The notes beneath the pieces were generated by a model. That model saw nothing but the letters and a program-made list of their open reading frames with translations. It searched no databases and was not told where the DNA came from. Below are positions 24,540 through 35,540 of a DNA stretch of 64,000 nt, one piece after another; position 1 is the stretch's first letter; every line of letters begins with the position of its first letter. The DNA lies in contig NC_133164.1 of assembly GCF_040802235.1 (NCBI RefSeq), forward strand, positions 89,582,302 to 89,646,301, given 5' to 3'. The DNA comes from Manis javanica. Taxonomy: Eukaryota > Chordata > Mammalia > Pholidota > Manidae. The position numbers were made by a program, and so were the translations under genes.

Positions 24540-24790
24540 TAATTTAACACATACATACATAACACCAAAGCTTGGCAGTGTTCTAAAGCACCTTACACAT
24601 GCCGACTTTTTAATCCTCACAACAGTTGGTGAAAGAGGTACTCATAGCATATTCATTTTCATATGAGGAAACTGAAGCACAGAGAGCTCAAGTGATTTGT
24701 TCAAGATCACACAGCTAGTATATGGTAAAGCCGAGTGCTCTGGCTGCACAGTTCCTGCTCTTACCCACTGGACTGTGCTGCTACTGCTGA
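24540..24790 (-). repeat. MIR SINE, nearly full length
   Basis: Reversed MIR: aatcctcacaacagttgg, atgaggaaactgaagcacag, agatcacacagctagta and a pol III box-like start near 24780. Confidence 0.85.
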
Positions 24791-24854
24791 GCTAACTATT
24801 CCTCCCTGAGTTCCAGCCAAACTCTCCATTGCTTCGCAAATTCCATTCATCATC

Positions 24855-24990
24855 TTAGAGCCATTTATTTTCATCTGTATCCTTATTTGATCACGAGCTC
24901 CCTGAGGGTGGGGTCACAGTTTCCTGTTCACGTCTCTCCCCTTTGGCAGCTTGTTGTAGACATTCTGTAGATGCTTTTTGAAGAAACATT
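24855..24990 (+). repeat. L2 3' region fragment
   Basis: cacgagctccctgagggtgg and the sequence after it resemble the L2 3' UTR (…gagctccatgagggcaggg). Confidence 0.55.
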
Positions 24991-26190
24991 CAAAGGGCAA
25001 CACCATCATAAAATTTTCCTGCTAGACAATACCTTGATGGAGATGCTGTTTGACAAAAATTACCCGAATTTTCAAAAACATGCCTTTGGAAGACAGGTAA
25101 GGGTCTGAGGTGTTGAATTTAAAAGTAGGCAGGTTCCACAGTGCCAACATTGATGTTATGTATGTATGTGTTGAATTAATATCTCCTCCCTCTGAGCACC
25201 CTGCCGACTTGCATCTAGCTCTTTGCACACACTTGATGTTGTTATAAGAAGCCTCATTTTCCTTTGATCACTTGGTTCTGGGTATGGTTTCCCTCTGGCT
25301 ATTAGATATTGCAGTTGCCACTGTTGCTTAGGAGGGTCACAGTTAAAACAAATCACAGTAGAAATGCTTGGCTAACCCAAAGGAGGATGAGGCCAAGGGC
25401 CTTCAGAATCCTCACTGAGCTGTTTGTAACCAGTGGTTCTCCAGCTTCACCAGAAAAAATAAAAACAGTGGTGAAATGTTGCAGCACAAAGGATTATCAG
25501 CTATGGGGAATAGGTGCCTGGGCAGAGTGTGGTGAAGCACTGAAAAGATTTTTACAGAGGTGGGTGAGACTCCATCTCCGGGTCAAAATCCTACACATGA
25601 AGTTTGAGGCCCAAGCACAGACAATGGACTGGCTTTTACTGTCAGGCCTCCTAGGGTATGGGGAACCATACCCGCCCTACTCTGGACTTGTCTGCAGTGA
25701 ATGCATCATCTGGAGGGCAATGCAATCTGGATTATGCACCCCCAGACATGGCCCTGCTCATGTGCATGTCTGCATTCTGAGCACTCGCCAGGAGCCTCCA
25801 CTGAGACTCCTGAAATAGGGTGCCACGGCCGCAGTGCTTTCCTCACCCTGACTCAAGGCTTTTGTACTGCTGCTTCTCTTTGTCCATTCCCAAGTCTCTG
25901 GGCCCATAAAAAGGCAGCAGCCTTGGCAGTGAGGTGATTCTCCTGTCATCTGACCCTTGCTGCTGCCGCTTCATGGGGAGAAATGGAACTCGGGAGCCGG
26001 CACCTTCCCCTTTGCTCTGCCCACACCATGCAGCCAGTGATCTTTCTTGGTTGCTGCCTTCACACTGGATTGCTGACCTCTTGGACCACGTCAACCCTGG
26101 GAAGCACAACAGGAGCTGCTAGAATGTCTTTTTGTGGATGATCTCTAATGGAGATGCTTATCAACTAAGGAAAGAATTTTTAGCCCGAGA
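24991..26190. other. Unassigned intron 1 tract
   Basis: No repeat or gene recognised. Open frames (one of 169 codons at 25309-25818) show no domain, signal or codon-use argument for being real. Confidence 0.4.
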
Positions 26191-26194
26191 TGTG

Positions 26195-26600
26195 TGCAAT
26201 ATTCATCCACTCATATATTTAACAAATATTTATTGACATCTGAGTGGCAAGCACAGAGGATGGGGGTATGGTGGGCTGGGAATACGGTTCTGAACAGGCA
26301 GAGAAGGTCCCTGCACACAGGGAGGTAACATTCTCTGGGGAGACTGCAGCCATGATTTTTATTGTGTCTTGGAGGGAATAAACAGGGTTTTGTGATAGGG
26401 ATTAATTAATGAAGGGAATCTCCTCTAGGTTGAGTAGACAGGGAGGCCTTTCTGAGGAGGTGGTGTTGGTGCAGAAACCTGAGAGTTGGGAGGAAGCTAG
26501 GCCCATGGAGAAGGTGAGGAATGTGTTCCAGGCAGAGGGCCCGCAGGTACAAGGGCCTTGAGGTGGGGACACCCTCGGTGTTCCACGAACTCGGGAAGCC
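26195..26600 (-). repeat. L2 LINE, reversed 3' part
   Basis: Begins ttaacaaatatttattgaca (reverse of the L2 3' end), with aacattctctggggaga further in and ccaggcagagggcccgcagg, then aagggccttgaggtgggg near the right end. Confidence 0.7.
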
Positions 26601-26889
26601 ACAGTGCCCTAGCTGTTATATATTCCATCAGAGGGGAAAGCAAGCCTAGATTTAGTTACACTGCTTTCTAATGAGCTTGGTGACACAGGCATCAGCCTGC
26701 AATTTGCTGTTGTTTTTTAAAATGGGAGCTCAGCTTCTGATGTTAAAAGTAAAATCGCACACATGTGCTCATGCTCACACACATACATGTGTGTACTTTT
26801 TCCCTGTGGGGAGAAAGAGGGTCCATGTGTGGGATTACTGTTTCTCCCCATCACTAATTAACTTGTTTATCATTTCTACTATACTTCCT

Positions 26890-27330
26890 GAACCAAATAG
26901 TTTATGCTGTTTTAATTTATTAAATGAACACAGATTAAGTGTGTATCTTGTGCCACGTATGGGTCTTGGTAGTGAACAAATCTCTTCAAGGACCCTCAGG
27001 ACACTCAGAACCCAGAAAAAAGAATGGTTAAAAAAAGACACATGGAGTGGTTCCTACTCAAAAGAAAGAGATAGAGGATAGAAATGGTGGAGTGCAGCCC
27101 TGCTTTGCATGGAGCTAACAGGGAAGCCCTCTCAGAATAGGAACTTAGGTCTGGGAGAAGCATGTTCCCAGGAGAGGGAAGAGCAAATGCAGAGACTCTG
27201 GGGTGGGAACATCCTCGGAGTGAATGAGCAACAGCAGGAGGGTCTGTGTGGGTCAGGTGAAGCAGGGGAGGGCGCAGTGGGAGGCGGTTTCAAGCACATT
27301 GTGATCTGCTGGTGGGCATGTCTAGCAGAG
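26890..27330 (-). repeat. L2 LINE fragment
   Basis: Reversed L2 landmarks: gtgccacgtatgggtcttgg, gtagtgaacaaatc, then ggagagggaagagcaaatgc and agactctggggtgggaac. May be two fragments. Confidence 0.55.
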
Positions 27331-27959
27331 GGCGCAAGTGAAATGCAGGAGTGTGTGTGCGGAGAGGGTGTGGTTGCCGCCACGACGCCCTTGAGCAGGC
27401 AGGAAGGACAGCTCAGTGTGTGTGTGTGTGTTGGGCTGCAGGGGGGCTTTGGAGGCCAGACAGCTTCTCCACAGTGATGGGGGGTGCAGGGCAGGCGTGT
27501 GGGCACAGAGGCAGGGAGGTTTATGGAATAGGGAGAAGAGCAAATTTAGTAGGTTCATCAAGAGAAGGGAAGAGGGCAGAGGGGGTTTGAAGAGCAAAGG
27601 GAATGTGTCAAATAATTTCTAGGAAAGTAAAAGAGGGAATATAGTGAAACACTATGCCAATATAGAAAAACACAGTTCTCAGTAGTCTGTGATGGAGAAG
27701 CCTAGAAGAAGCCTGAAAATCTTCTATTACCTGTTTGTACCTGAGTCACAGGTAGGCGGTGCCCAGCAGGAAAACACATGTCTTCAATCAAGCCTAAATC
27801 TCTGAGGTGCCAGTGGTTACCAGTGACAGGATGCTGTCATTGCTGCTCATGGACGCCCCGCCCCTCGTCCCCTCCTCCTACCCCACCTTTACTTCCTCCT
27901 CCCCTGGGAGGCGTCCTTCCCTGGGCTCCTGTCTTGACTGACACTTAAACAAATTGCTC

Positions 27960-28070
27960 AAGATCTTTGGTGCTTCTGACTTCTTACCTGTAAAGGGCTA
28001 ATGATTGTAACTCGCTTTATAGATTTGTTGTGAAAAATAAGAGCACATGTAAGGTGCCGTGTTGGGCACA
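27960..28070 (+). repeat. MIR SINE fragment
   Basis: cttacctgtaaagggctaat, then tagatttgttgtgaaaaata, as in the central MIR region. Confidence 0.5.
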
Positions 28071-28129
28071 TGGGTTTCCTTCTGTTATCACTACCATCAA
28101 TGGGCTACTTGTGTGACTACTGCTGCAAG

Positions 28130-28310
28130 ATCCATATGCCACACGCCCCCATCACTGTGGCCTCTGTGGCCCCAGACTGCATGGGACAGAAGAATCACCC
28201 GGGGTGCTTCCTGTAAATTCTGATTCCTGGTTCCCATCAGAATGCTGATTCTGTGTGTCCAGGGCAGGGCCTAAGATCTGCATTTTAAACCACCCACTGG
28301 TTCCAAAGGC
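28130..28310 (+). mobile_element. MER5A-like hAT DNA transposon
   Basis: agaatcacccggggtgcttc, gaatgctgattctgtgtg and aagatctgcattttaaac keep MER5A order. Confidence 0.6.
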
Positions 28311-28319
28311 AGTGTGATC

Positions 28320-28500
28320 ACGTTATTGATGGTGTCTCATTGAGTCCTCACACCCACAGCATAAGATTGGTGGCGTGAGTCCATTTTAAACAAAAGAAAA
28401 ATGGGGCTCAAAGGAGGCGAAATAATTCAACTAACATTTTGAAGCTGTAGACTGGTAGAGGCAGGATTTGAACCTCCATCATTTGACTCCAAAATGCATC
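28320..28500 (-). repeat. MIR SINE
   Basis: gtctcattgagtcctcacac, aaatggggctcaaaggagg and ggcaggatttgaacctcc are reversed MIR landmarks. Confidence 0.7.
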
Positions 28501-28888
28501 TCTTTGAAATGAGTTAAAAGTAAAGAAACCTCCAGAATTTGGCCTGAATGGACGCAATTTTTGAGCAATAGGTATAAATTTTTCAGACATTTGCTTATCT
28601 GCCTTAAAAAAAACAAACACCCAAGCCTACCTTGAGTCCCTTGTTTCATAGATCTATCGCATCCCTATTTCCAGGAACCTAGCACACTGAAGGTGTGATA
28701 ACCCACTGCCAGTGGGGTGAATCTGTGTGGGGGCAGCAGAGCTGGACACTCTCCTGGGCTTTGTCAATGCCCTTCAACCCCACTATGTGCTAATGTAGAG
28801 GTCTGAGGAAACTTACAAAATGCTTAGCTTAATCATCAGTAACCAGGCCAATTTGCTTTGGTGCCTCTAAGAGGGAGAATGCTCTGAA

Positions 28889-28942
28889 CAAGGTCTTGGC
28901 AAAGAAGTAATCCCACAAGGTCTTTGCAAAGAAGTAATCCCG
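28889..28942 (+). repeat. 27-bp tandem duplication
   Basis: Two adjacent copies (28889-28915 and 28916-28942) of a unit beginning caaggtctt, with two mismatches. Not in a named repeat. Confidence 0.9.
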
Positions 28943-29369
28943 TTTGGAATGGGTTCACTCCAGAATGTTCTCCACATCAAGGCTCCAGCTGGCTTGCGTT
29001 TTCACACGTGAGACAGTTCCTTTAATGAAGCATGTAGCCTCAGGAACCTTTGTGAGTGATGGGATGGCTGGGAGGAGGGTTTGTGGCAGCACGAATGTGG
29101 TGATGCCTAGTGGGGTTGTTAAGGGCTGAGAGTGGTTAATGCTCATCTTGCTGCATGAAATGCATCCCCACAGGGCATGCATTTCAGCTCCTGACAGACC
29201 CTGAACTGGGTCTCTTTCCACACATCTGGTAGTGGGCAGGAATTTGGAAAATCACGTAATTGCTATTCCAGTGCAGCCTCATTCTCTGTCCAAATCTCAG
29301 ACTAGGCTCTTTGATGTACCCTGAAGAGCAGCTGGGCAAGGATGGAAAGTGTTCTGGGCTGTAAGTAAC

Positions 29370-29530
29370 GTTACCAGACCCACCAGACTCATAGGTCCTG
29401 GTTCCTGCACGTCCTGGCTGGCTGTGTGGTTTGGGAGAAGGCTTTTCACCTCTTTGAGCCTTTGCTTTTTTTGTCTGTAAATTTGGAATGCTTAGACACA
29501 GCCTCAGAGTGTTGTGATGATTAAGCAAAG
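29370..29530 (+). repeat. MIR SINE
   Basis: ggctgtgtggtttgggagaa, cacctctttgagcctttgct, tttttgtctgtaaatttgg and gtgttgtgatgattaagc are in MIR order. Confidence 0.7.
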
Positions 29531-30590
29531 TGAGGAAAGGTGGCCTCTCCTGGGCTCCCACAGCCGTGCAATCTCCATCCCAGCACCTTTTGGTAATAGG
29601 TGGCGTTCCAGTTGCTTTTCTCCTCTCCCATTACATTTCGCTAGGGGCACAGTCCAACTCTTTGTGTTTGTTTGTTTGATTTCACCCCAGCAACCAACAC
29701 CGTCCTCTACACATTGTAGGCAATTTGGAAAAGCTGAATAAATGATGAATATTCAAACAATAAAAGGGAAGTCATGTTAGAGAGCACTGTTATACTCAGC
29801 CTCTAGCATCTTAGAACAGTACAGTGTTTAACATTGTGAGTTCAGTTGCAAAGTGGTAATAGATGAGAGGCTTGTAGTTAATGACCATCATCAAAAGTGT
29901 TAGGAATTAGGAGAGACAGTTTTTTTCCATCCTTCTGAAAAAAAATGTGGTCACTGCATGGGCCTCTGACCAAACACTGGATCATCCTCCGGGGCCTTCC
30001 AGCCTTGGATCTCAACTCTCGTTTGTTGTTTATTTGAACATCTCTGCCCCTGTCCTCTTTGTCCCTTCGGTTACATCTGCTCTTTCCCAAATGAGTAGGC
30101 TAAAAATAGGCTTGTCATAATTCAGAGCGGGAGTGCCTTGTCCTGTTTATCATCCGGTATCCTCATCTCTGTCTGAAATAGCATGGAATACAGAGTTGAT
30201 GGTCAGTGCACGGCTGCTGATGGCACTAATGAACAATTGGACACCAAGATGTGAGAATCCTCCTTGTTCTCTCTGTCCCCTTATCAGTTTGGGTCCTGTT
30301 TTATGGTTATTTTTTTAACTATTGGATCCCAGACACAGAATTGGATTATGGATTATTCACAACACTCAGTTCATGAATGACATGCTTTGATCATTGGTCC
30401 TTGTGTGGTCTGCTTTAATGTGTCTGTGGAAGGATAGTTGCATTTTAAGTATTATAACAAGCATCTGTGACCTTGCAACGAAACCAAAAATAGGGCCTTG
30501 ATGATAACTTATGTTTAACCATATGGCTTCCTCATCTCCCATCTCTCTGTTTCCCACAATCTGGGGTAACCATCATCCTGAATTACTGTG
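29531..30590. other. Unassigned intron 1 tract
   Basis: No element or exon recognised. Confidence 0.4.
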
Positions 30591-31270
30591 CTTTTCTGTT
30601 TTTTATCATATATACATATACATATATATTCTTAAAAAGTGCTTTTAATTTTGGTTGCTCTTAACTTTATAAAAGGTATATATTGTGCTTTCTTCGCACT
30701 TAATACATTGCTAAGATTCATTCATATTGTTTCATATTCATTTTAGTTGTTATTGTTCATATATTCATTCCTCATGTGAATACACCACTGCCTCCTGTGG
30801 CTGGTCATCAGGCTCTCCCTAGGATTTTGCTCTTGTGAACAGTGCTGCTCTGAATGTTCTTGAAAACGGTGCCAAGCCTTTCTTTTTGGGTTATGAGCTT
30901 GAAGATAGAATTCTGGGCTATAGTAAACTTTTGACTTCAGGAGATAATGCCAAAATAGTTTCCAAAGTCTTTGCACTGACTCATACTCCAACCACATCCT
31001 TTTCAGTACTTGTTAGCCTCAAACTTTAAACTTGGGTCTTCTGAATGGGTATAAAACAGTGCACTGAGTGCACTACTGTCTGCTGTGATCGCTGATGACT
31101 GGCAGGGTGAACATCTCTTCCAATGTTTGTTGACATTGTGTTTCCTCTTCTGTAAAATGCCTATTCTGACTTTTGCCCATTTCTTTTTACTGGACTCTGT
31201 ATACTTAACATTGATTTGTATGAGTTTGGTTTATGTTTCTGATGAGAGTTCTTTGTTGACGTTAAATTCT
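30590..31270 (-). mobile_element. Old L1/HAL1 fragment
   Basis: Reversed L1-type landmarks: cttgtgaacagtgctgctct, tgccaaaatagtttccaaag and ttttgcccatttctttttac. Confidence 0.6.
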
Positions 31271-31289
31271 TTGTTCAGTTATTGATTCT

Positions 31290-31760
31290 TGTGTAACAAA
31301 CCACCCCAAAATGTAGTGATTTGAAACAATTTTTTTTCCTCACAAGTCTGTGGGGTGACTGGGCTCAGCGGGGTGGTTTGTCTTGCTCCAGGTGGGGTAT
31401 TGTTGGACTAACTCAGCCTGCCTGTATTCGGCAGCTGGCCAGAATGGGCGGGATGGTCCAAGAGGGCTTCACTGACTTCTCAGGCATCTCAGACTCCTTC
31501 ACTTGGTGGACTTGGGCTTTTCACACTGGGGTGGGTGGTTTGGCGGTAGTTGGATGTCTTGCCTGGAGACTAGCTTCCAAGAGGAAGGCCTTGAACATCC
31601 CAGAAGGACGTTCCTGCTGCAACAAAGCAACTAATAAAGCCAGTCTGTGTTCCAGTGGGAGAGTAACCCCAGGGTTAATAGCCTCTGCCTCTTGGCGGGT
31701 GAAGTGGCAAACATACCGAGAGGGAGAGGGAATCGTTGGCAGCCATCCTTGGAGACTATC
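31290..31760. mobile_element. Ancient interspersed repeat, probably a MaLR-type LTR
   Basis: Begins gtgtaacaaaccaccccaaa, then gtagtgatttgaaacaa and gactgggctcagcggggtgg, a start I recognise from an old, widespread mammalian repeat but cannot name. A short relative lies near 7.8 kb. Confidence 0.45.
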
Positions 31761-31850
31761 TGCTTCTTGCCTATTGTGAATATCTTTCAACTTGTAACAT
31801 TTCTTTCTACTTCTTTAAGGTGCCTTGATGAACCAATATTCTTCATTTTA

Positions 31851-32314
31851 ATCTCGGAGATTTTGCAGGTGCAGTTCTAGACTGCTGCAGTGAAGTGCAT
31901 GTCACACAAAAGCAACTCAAATGAAATTTTTGGTTTCCCAGTGCCTGTAAAAGCTATGGTTACACTGTTTTGTAGTCCATTGAGTGTGCGGTGGCATTGT
32001 ATCTAAAAAAACAAAGTGCATCCTTAATTTAAAAATATTTTATTGCTAAAAAACATCAGCCATATTCTGAACTTTCAGTGAGTTATAATCACTGATCATA
32101 GGTCACCATAAAAAATACAATAATAATGAAAACGTTTGAAATATAGTGATGATTACCAAAATGTGACTTAGACATGAAGTGAACAGATGCTGTTGGAAAA
32201 TGGTGCTGATAGACTTGCTCAATGCCGGGTTGCTACAAACTTTCAATTTGTGAATAATGCAGTAACTGAAGTGAGTGCAATGAAGCAAAGTGCAGCAAGA
32301 TGTGATGAGCCTGT
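31851..32314 (-). mobile_element. Internally deleted Tigger1-type DNA transposon
   Basis: The left part (31851 to about 32087) matches the reversed Tigger1 3' end: ctgctgcagtgaagtgca, ttttggtttcccagtgcct, agtccattgagtgtgcgg and tttattgctaaaaaacatc. The right part matches the reversed 5' end: tggtgctgatagacttgctc, gggttgctacaaactttcaa and gaagcaaagtgcagcaag. The two ends meet near 32087-32092, so the transposase gene (about 1.9 kb) is absent. Terminal inverted repeats are eroded. Confidence 0.7.
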
Positions 32315-32329
32315 GTAGTCAAATCTACC

Positions 32330-33275
32330 TCTTCTTTTGTAGTCAATGCTTTGTGAATTTTGTTTAGGAAATCTTTCCTTCCTCCGAATATGTAAAGATA
32401 CTCACCTGTATTTTTCATTTAAAGATTTTAAAGTTTATTTCTGATGTTAAGTCTGAAGTTGATTTTTGTTTGTGGTTTGGCTAGGAATCTGAGTTTATTT
32501 TCCACTGGATGTAGGTTAGTCCTTCTTTTCCCACTGATCTGACATACCACCTCTGTTAGATACTAAAGTTTCCAAAAGGTCTGTTTTGAACCTTTTTTGG
32601 GTCTGTTTTGGGCTCTCTGTTCTGTCCCATAGGTTTGTTTGGTTCATCTTGCTCTGGTTTAATTATAATCACTTCATGATAAGTGTTGAAACCTTGGGCA
32701 AGTTTTCCTCCTCCTTCTTCAGCAATATCATGGCTTTTCTTGGTCCTTTACTGGTTCCATATCAATTTTAGAAGTATTATGTTCCAAGAGAATCCCTATT
32801 GAGATGTTTATGGGAATTGTATTGACTTGACAGACCAGTTTCTGGGAGAATTGACCAGTTTTTGATACTCTCTTCCAATCAAGAAAATGGTCTCTCTCCA
32901 TTTACTTAGGTTTTAAAAATTCCCTTCACGAAGTTTAAATTTTTTGTTACATTTTTTTCGGAGATGCTTGACATTCTCTGATGCTATTGCAGATGGTGTT
33001 TTACCTTTAACAGCATTTTCTAGTTGTTTGCTGCTGTTGAACAGAAATGCAATGACTTTTGCATATTAATTTTGTATTTAGCCACCTTGCTAAAGTCCCC
33101 TAATATTTCTAAAAAGGTTTACAGTATATATATTTGGGGTTTTAATGTAAAACAATTTATCCTCTACAGACATTACCATTTTATTTCCTCTACTCCAAAT
33201 GCCATGTCTCTGTTTTTTGTCCTGCTTTTAGAAAATCCTGCTGTTCTTATCTCTTGCTCAGTTTTCTCTTTCAAT
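32330..33275 (-). mobile_element. Old L1/HAL1 ORF2-type fragment
   Basis: Reversed L1-type sequence: ggaaatctttccttcctccg, atatcatggcttttcttgg and gaacagaaatgcaatgactt. Stops throughout. Confidence 0.6.
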
Positions 33276-34479
33276 CCTTCCTGGAAACAGCACGTTGAAT
33301 TAGACGTGGCTGAGACATTCAGAGATCAGCCCTTTTCTTGGTGGGTGCGCGTGGAGCAGGAAGGTTAGTGCACACGTGTATTGGAAGGTGCAGGAAGATA
33401 TGCAGGGCCCCTCCCAGGGACAGTCAAGGGAGGAGAAGGCTGCCTCAGGGGTCTGTAGTTTGAGAAGGCCGTGCATCTCTTCTCCTCTGCTCCATAAGTT
33501 TCATTTTGAAAACTGTTATCAATCATTGCATTAAAAAAAAAAAACCGCATTAGGTTTTTTTTTTTCTCCCAAAGCCCTCTTCTTCTTGCCAAGGCTGTGC
33601 TTTTGGAGCTTGGTCATAACCTTGGCCTCCCTGAGAAGAAGGTGCCCCAATCCCACACCTACCATCTGTGTAGCATTTTCACATGGATTGACATCTCCAT
33701 CAAGATCTCAGGAAACATTGTTTGGAAGGCTTATAGAGTCTGCAGCATTTAAAAAAGTCATCCTTCTGATCTTTTTTCACTTCTAAATCAACAGGCTGAT
33801 TTCCTTCAGGGCACTACTGAATTCTTTTTGATTGTTCACATAAGCTGATTTGCCGTAAATATGACATTCAAGATGTAGGATAAACATCACTGAAACTTCA
33901 AGAAGAAAAGAAATGACAGAGGGGGAATATTTGAATAACAATCTTTGAATAAAAAAGATTCCCCCATGACCACTTAAGAGTAACTCATAGAAGCCAGTGT
34001 TCCTAAAATTAATTTAAAAATTAGTTTTAAAGTATGTAATTAATTTTTTAGGATACATTTTTCTTTCCTTTTATTGTTCAAGGATAAATTAGATGTTATC
34101 TTATTGCTTGTTACTAACTTAAGGTTGTGGAATCTTTGTTAGAACTATTTGATTCTAACTATTTGGTCCAAAAGAAAGGACCACCTAAACTTGGCTAATA
34201 TACACAGTTAATCTGAAAGCATCATCTCTGGTCTTCTTGGTTTGATAAGTTATTTCTCTACACTCGTTGCTATCAGAGTTTTTCCTAATGATGTGTGTAG
34301 AAATAAGCAGAAGTTTTTGCTCATTTTATTACCAAGGCAAAAGTCACTACCAGGAATTAACTTTAACTTATTTATCTATCTTATCAGTCAGCTTTCCAAA
34401 TGTCAGTGTGTACACGAACTTGGATCATTGTGATACTCTCTTGCCTGTAAAATTATTGTTATTATAGATATCAATTTGT
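33276..34479. other. Unassigned intron 1 tract
   Basis: No element recognised. Contains an A12/T11 hairpin at 33533-33565 reported separately. Confidence 0.4.
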
Positions 34480-35540
34480 CTTTAATTTTTTTATTAAGGT
34501 AAAGTTGATATAAAATATTATATTGGTTTCATGTACACATAGCAATTCAACAATCATATACATTACTAAATGCTCTTAAGTTTAGTTACCAACTGATACC
34601 ATACAAAGATATTATAATGTTATTGACTATATTCTCTGTGGGGTACTTTTCATCTCTGTGAATTATTTATTTTATAATTGGAAATTTGTACCTCTTGCCC
34701 CTTCACCTATTTTGCCCATTCCCCAGCCCCATGCCCCTATGGCAACCATTAGTTTGTTCCCCCATGTTTATGAGTCTATTTCTGTTTTGTCTGTTTTATT
34801 TGTTAGATTCTACATTTAAGTAAAATCACATGGTATTTGTTTTTCTCTGTCTGACTTATTCTACTTAGCATAATACCCTTTAGGTCCATCCATGTTGTTG
34901 CAAATGGCATGATTTCTTTATGGCTGAGTATATTCCATTGCACATATATGTACCACGTATATATGCATAATTCCATTGTGTATACATTCTACATCTTTAT
35001 CCATTCATCTACTGATGGACACTTAGGTTGCCTCCATATCTAGGTAAATAATGCTGCAGTAAACATAGGAGTGCATATAATTCACATCACAATATAGGTA
35101 GGGCACAGGGAAGGCAGTACAGCACAGAGAAGACATGTAATGACTCTATAGCATCATGACTCTATAGCATCTTACTATGCAGATAGACAGTGACTACAAT
35201 GGGTGGGTGAGGAACTGATAGTATGGGTGAATGTTGAAACCACAATGTTGTTCATGTGAAACCTTCATAAGATTGTATATCAACGATACTTTAGTTTAAA
35301 AAAAAAACCCTCTCCCTTTCTGTGGCTTTTGGGAGCACTCTTTTCTAGCTAGAGGGGAAGTTACCTGATTCATGAATCCTTAATAGAGCCAATTAGATCT
35401 TCAAATTTAAAGCAAACAAACAAATAAAATAAACACAGGAGTGCGTATATTGCCAATTAGTGATTTTGTTTTCTTCCAGAAAATTCCCAGAAGTAGAATT
35501 TCAGGGTCATAAGGTATTTCTATTTTTAAGTAAAATTATT
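34480..35540 (-). mobile_element. Old L1 3' end (host of a nested L1 insertion)
   Basis: Reversed L1 3' UTR and ORF2 C-terminal region: ttaaggtaaagttgatataa, ggcaaccattagtttgttcc, ccatccatgttgttgcaaat and tactgatggacacttaggtt. It is broken at 35080 by another L1 and resumes at 35431 (agaagtagaatttcagggtc follows). Confidence 0.8.
35080..35430 (+). mobile_element. Nested L1 3' end with transduced tail
   Basis: 35080-35309 is a plus-strand L1 3' UTR, the reverse-complement relative of 9601-9768, ending in an A-tract. 35310-35430 is extra sequence ending in a degenerate polyA signal (aatagagcc, from AATAAA) and an A-rich tail. The whole is flanked by aaacataggagtgcatata (35061-35079) and aaacacaggagtgcgtata (35431-35449), 19 bp with two mismatches. 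A 16-bp perfect tandem (35140-35155, 35156-35171) lies inside. Confidence 0.75.

Noticed and set aside
35061-35309. Single L1 with a 5' inversion (twin priming)
   Set aside because: There are two separate 3' ends, and the older L1 resumes after the insert behind a 19-bp duplication, so nesting explains it better.
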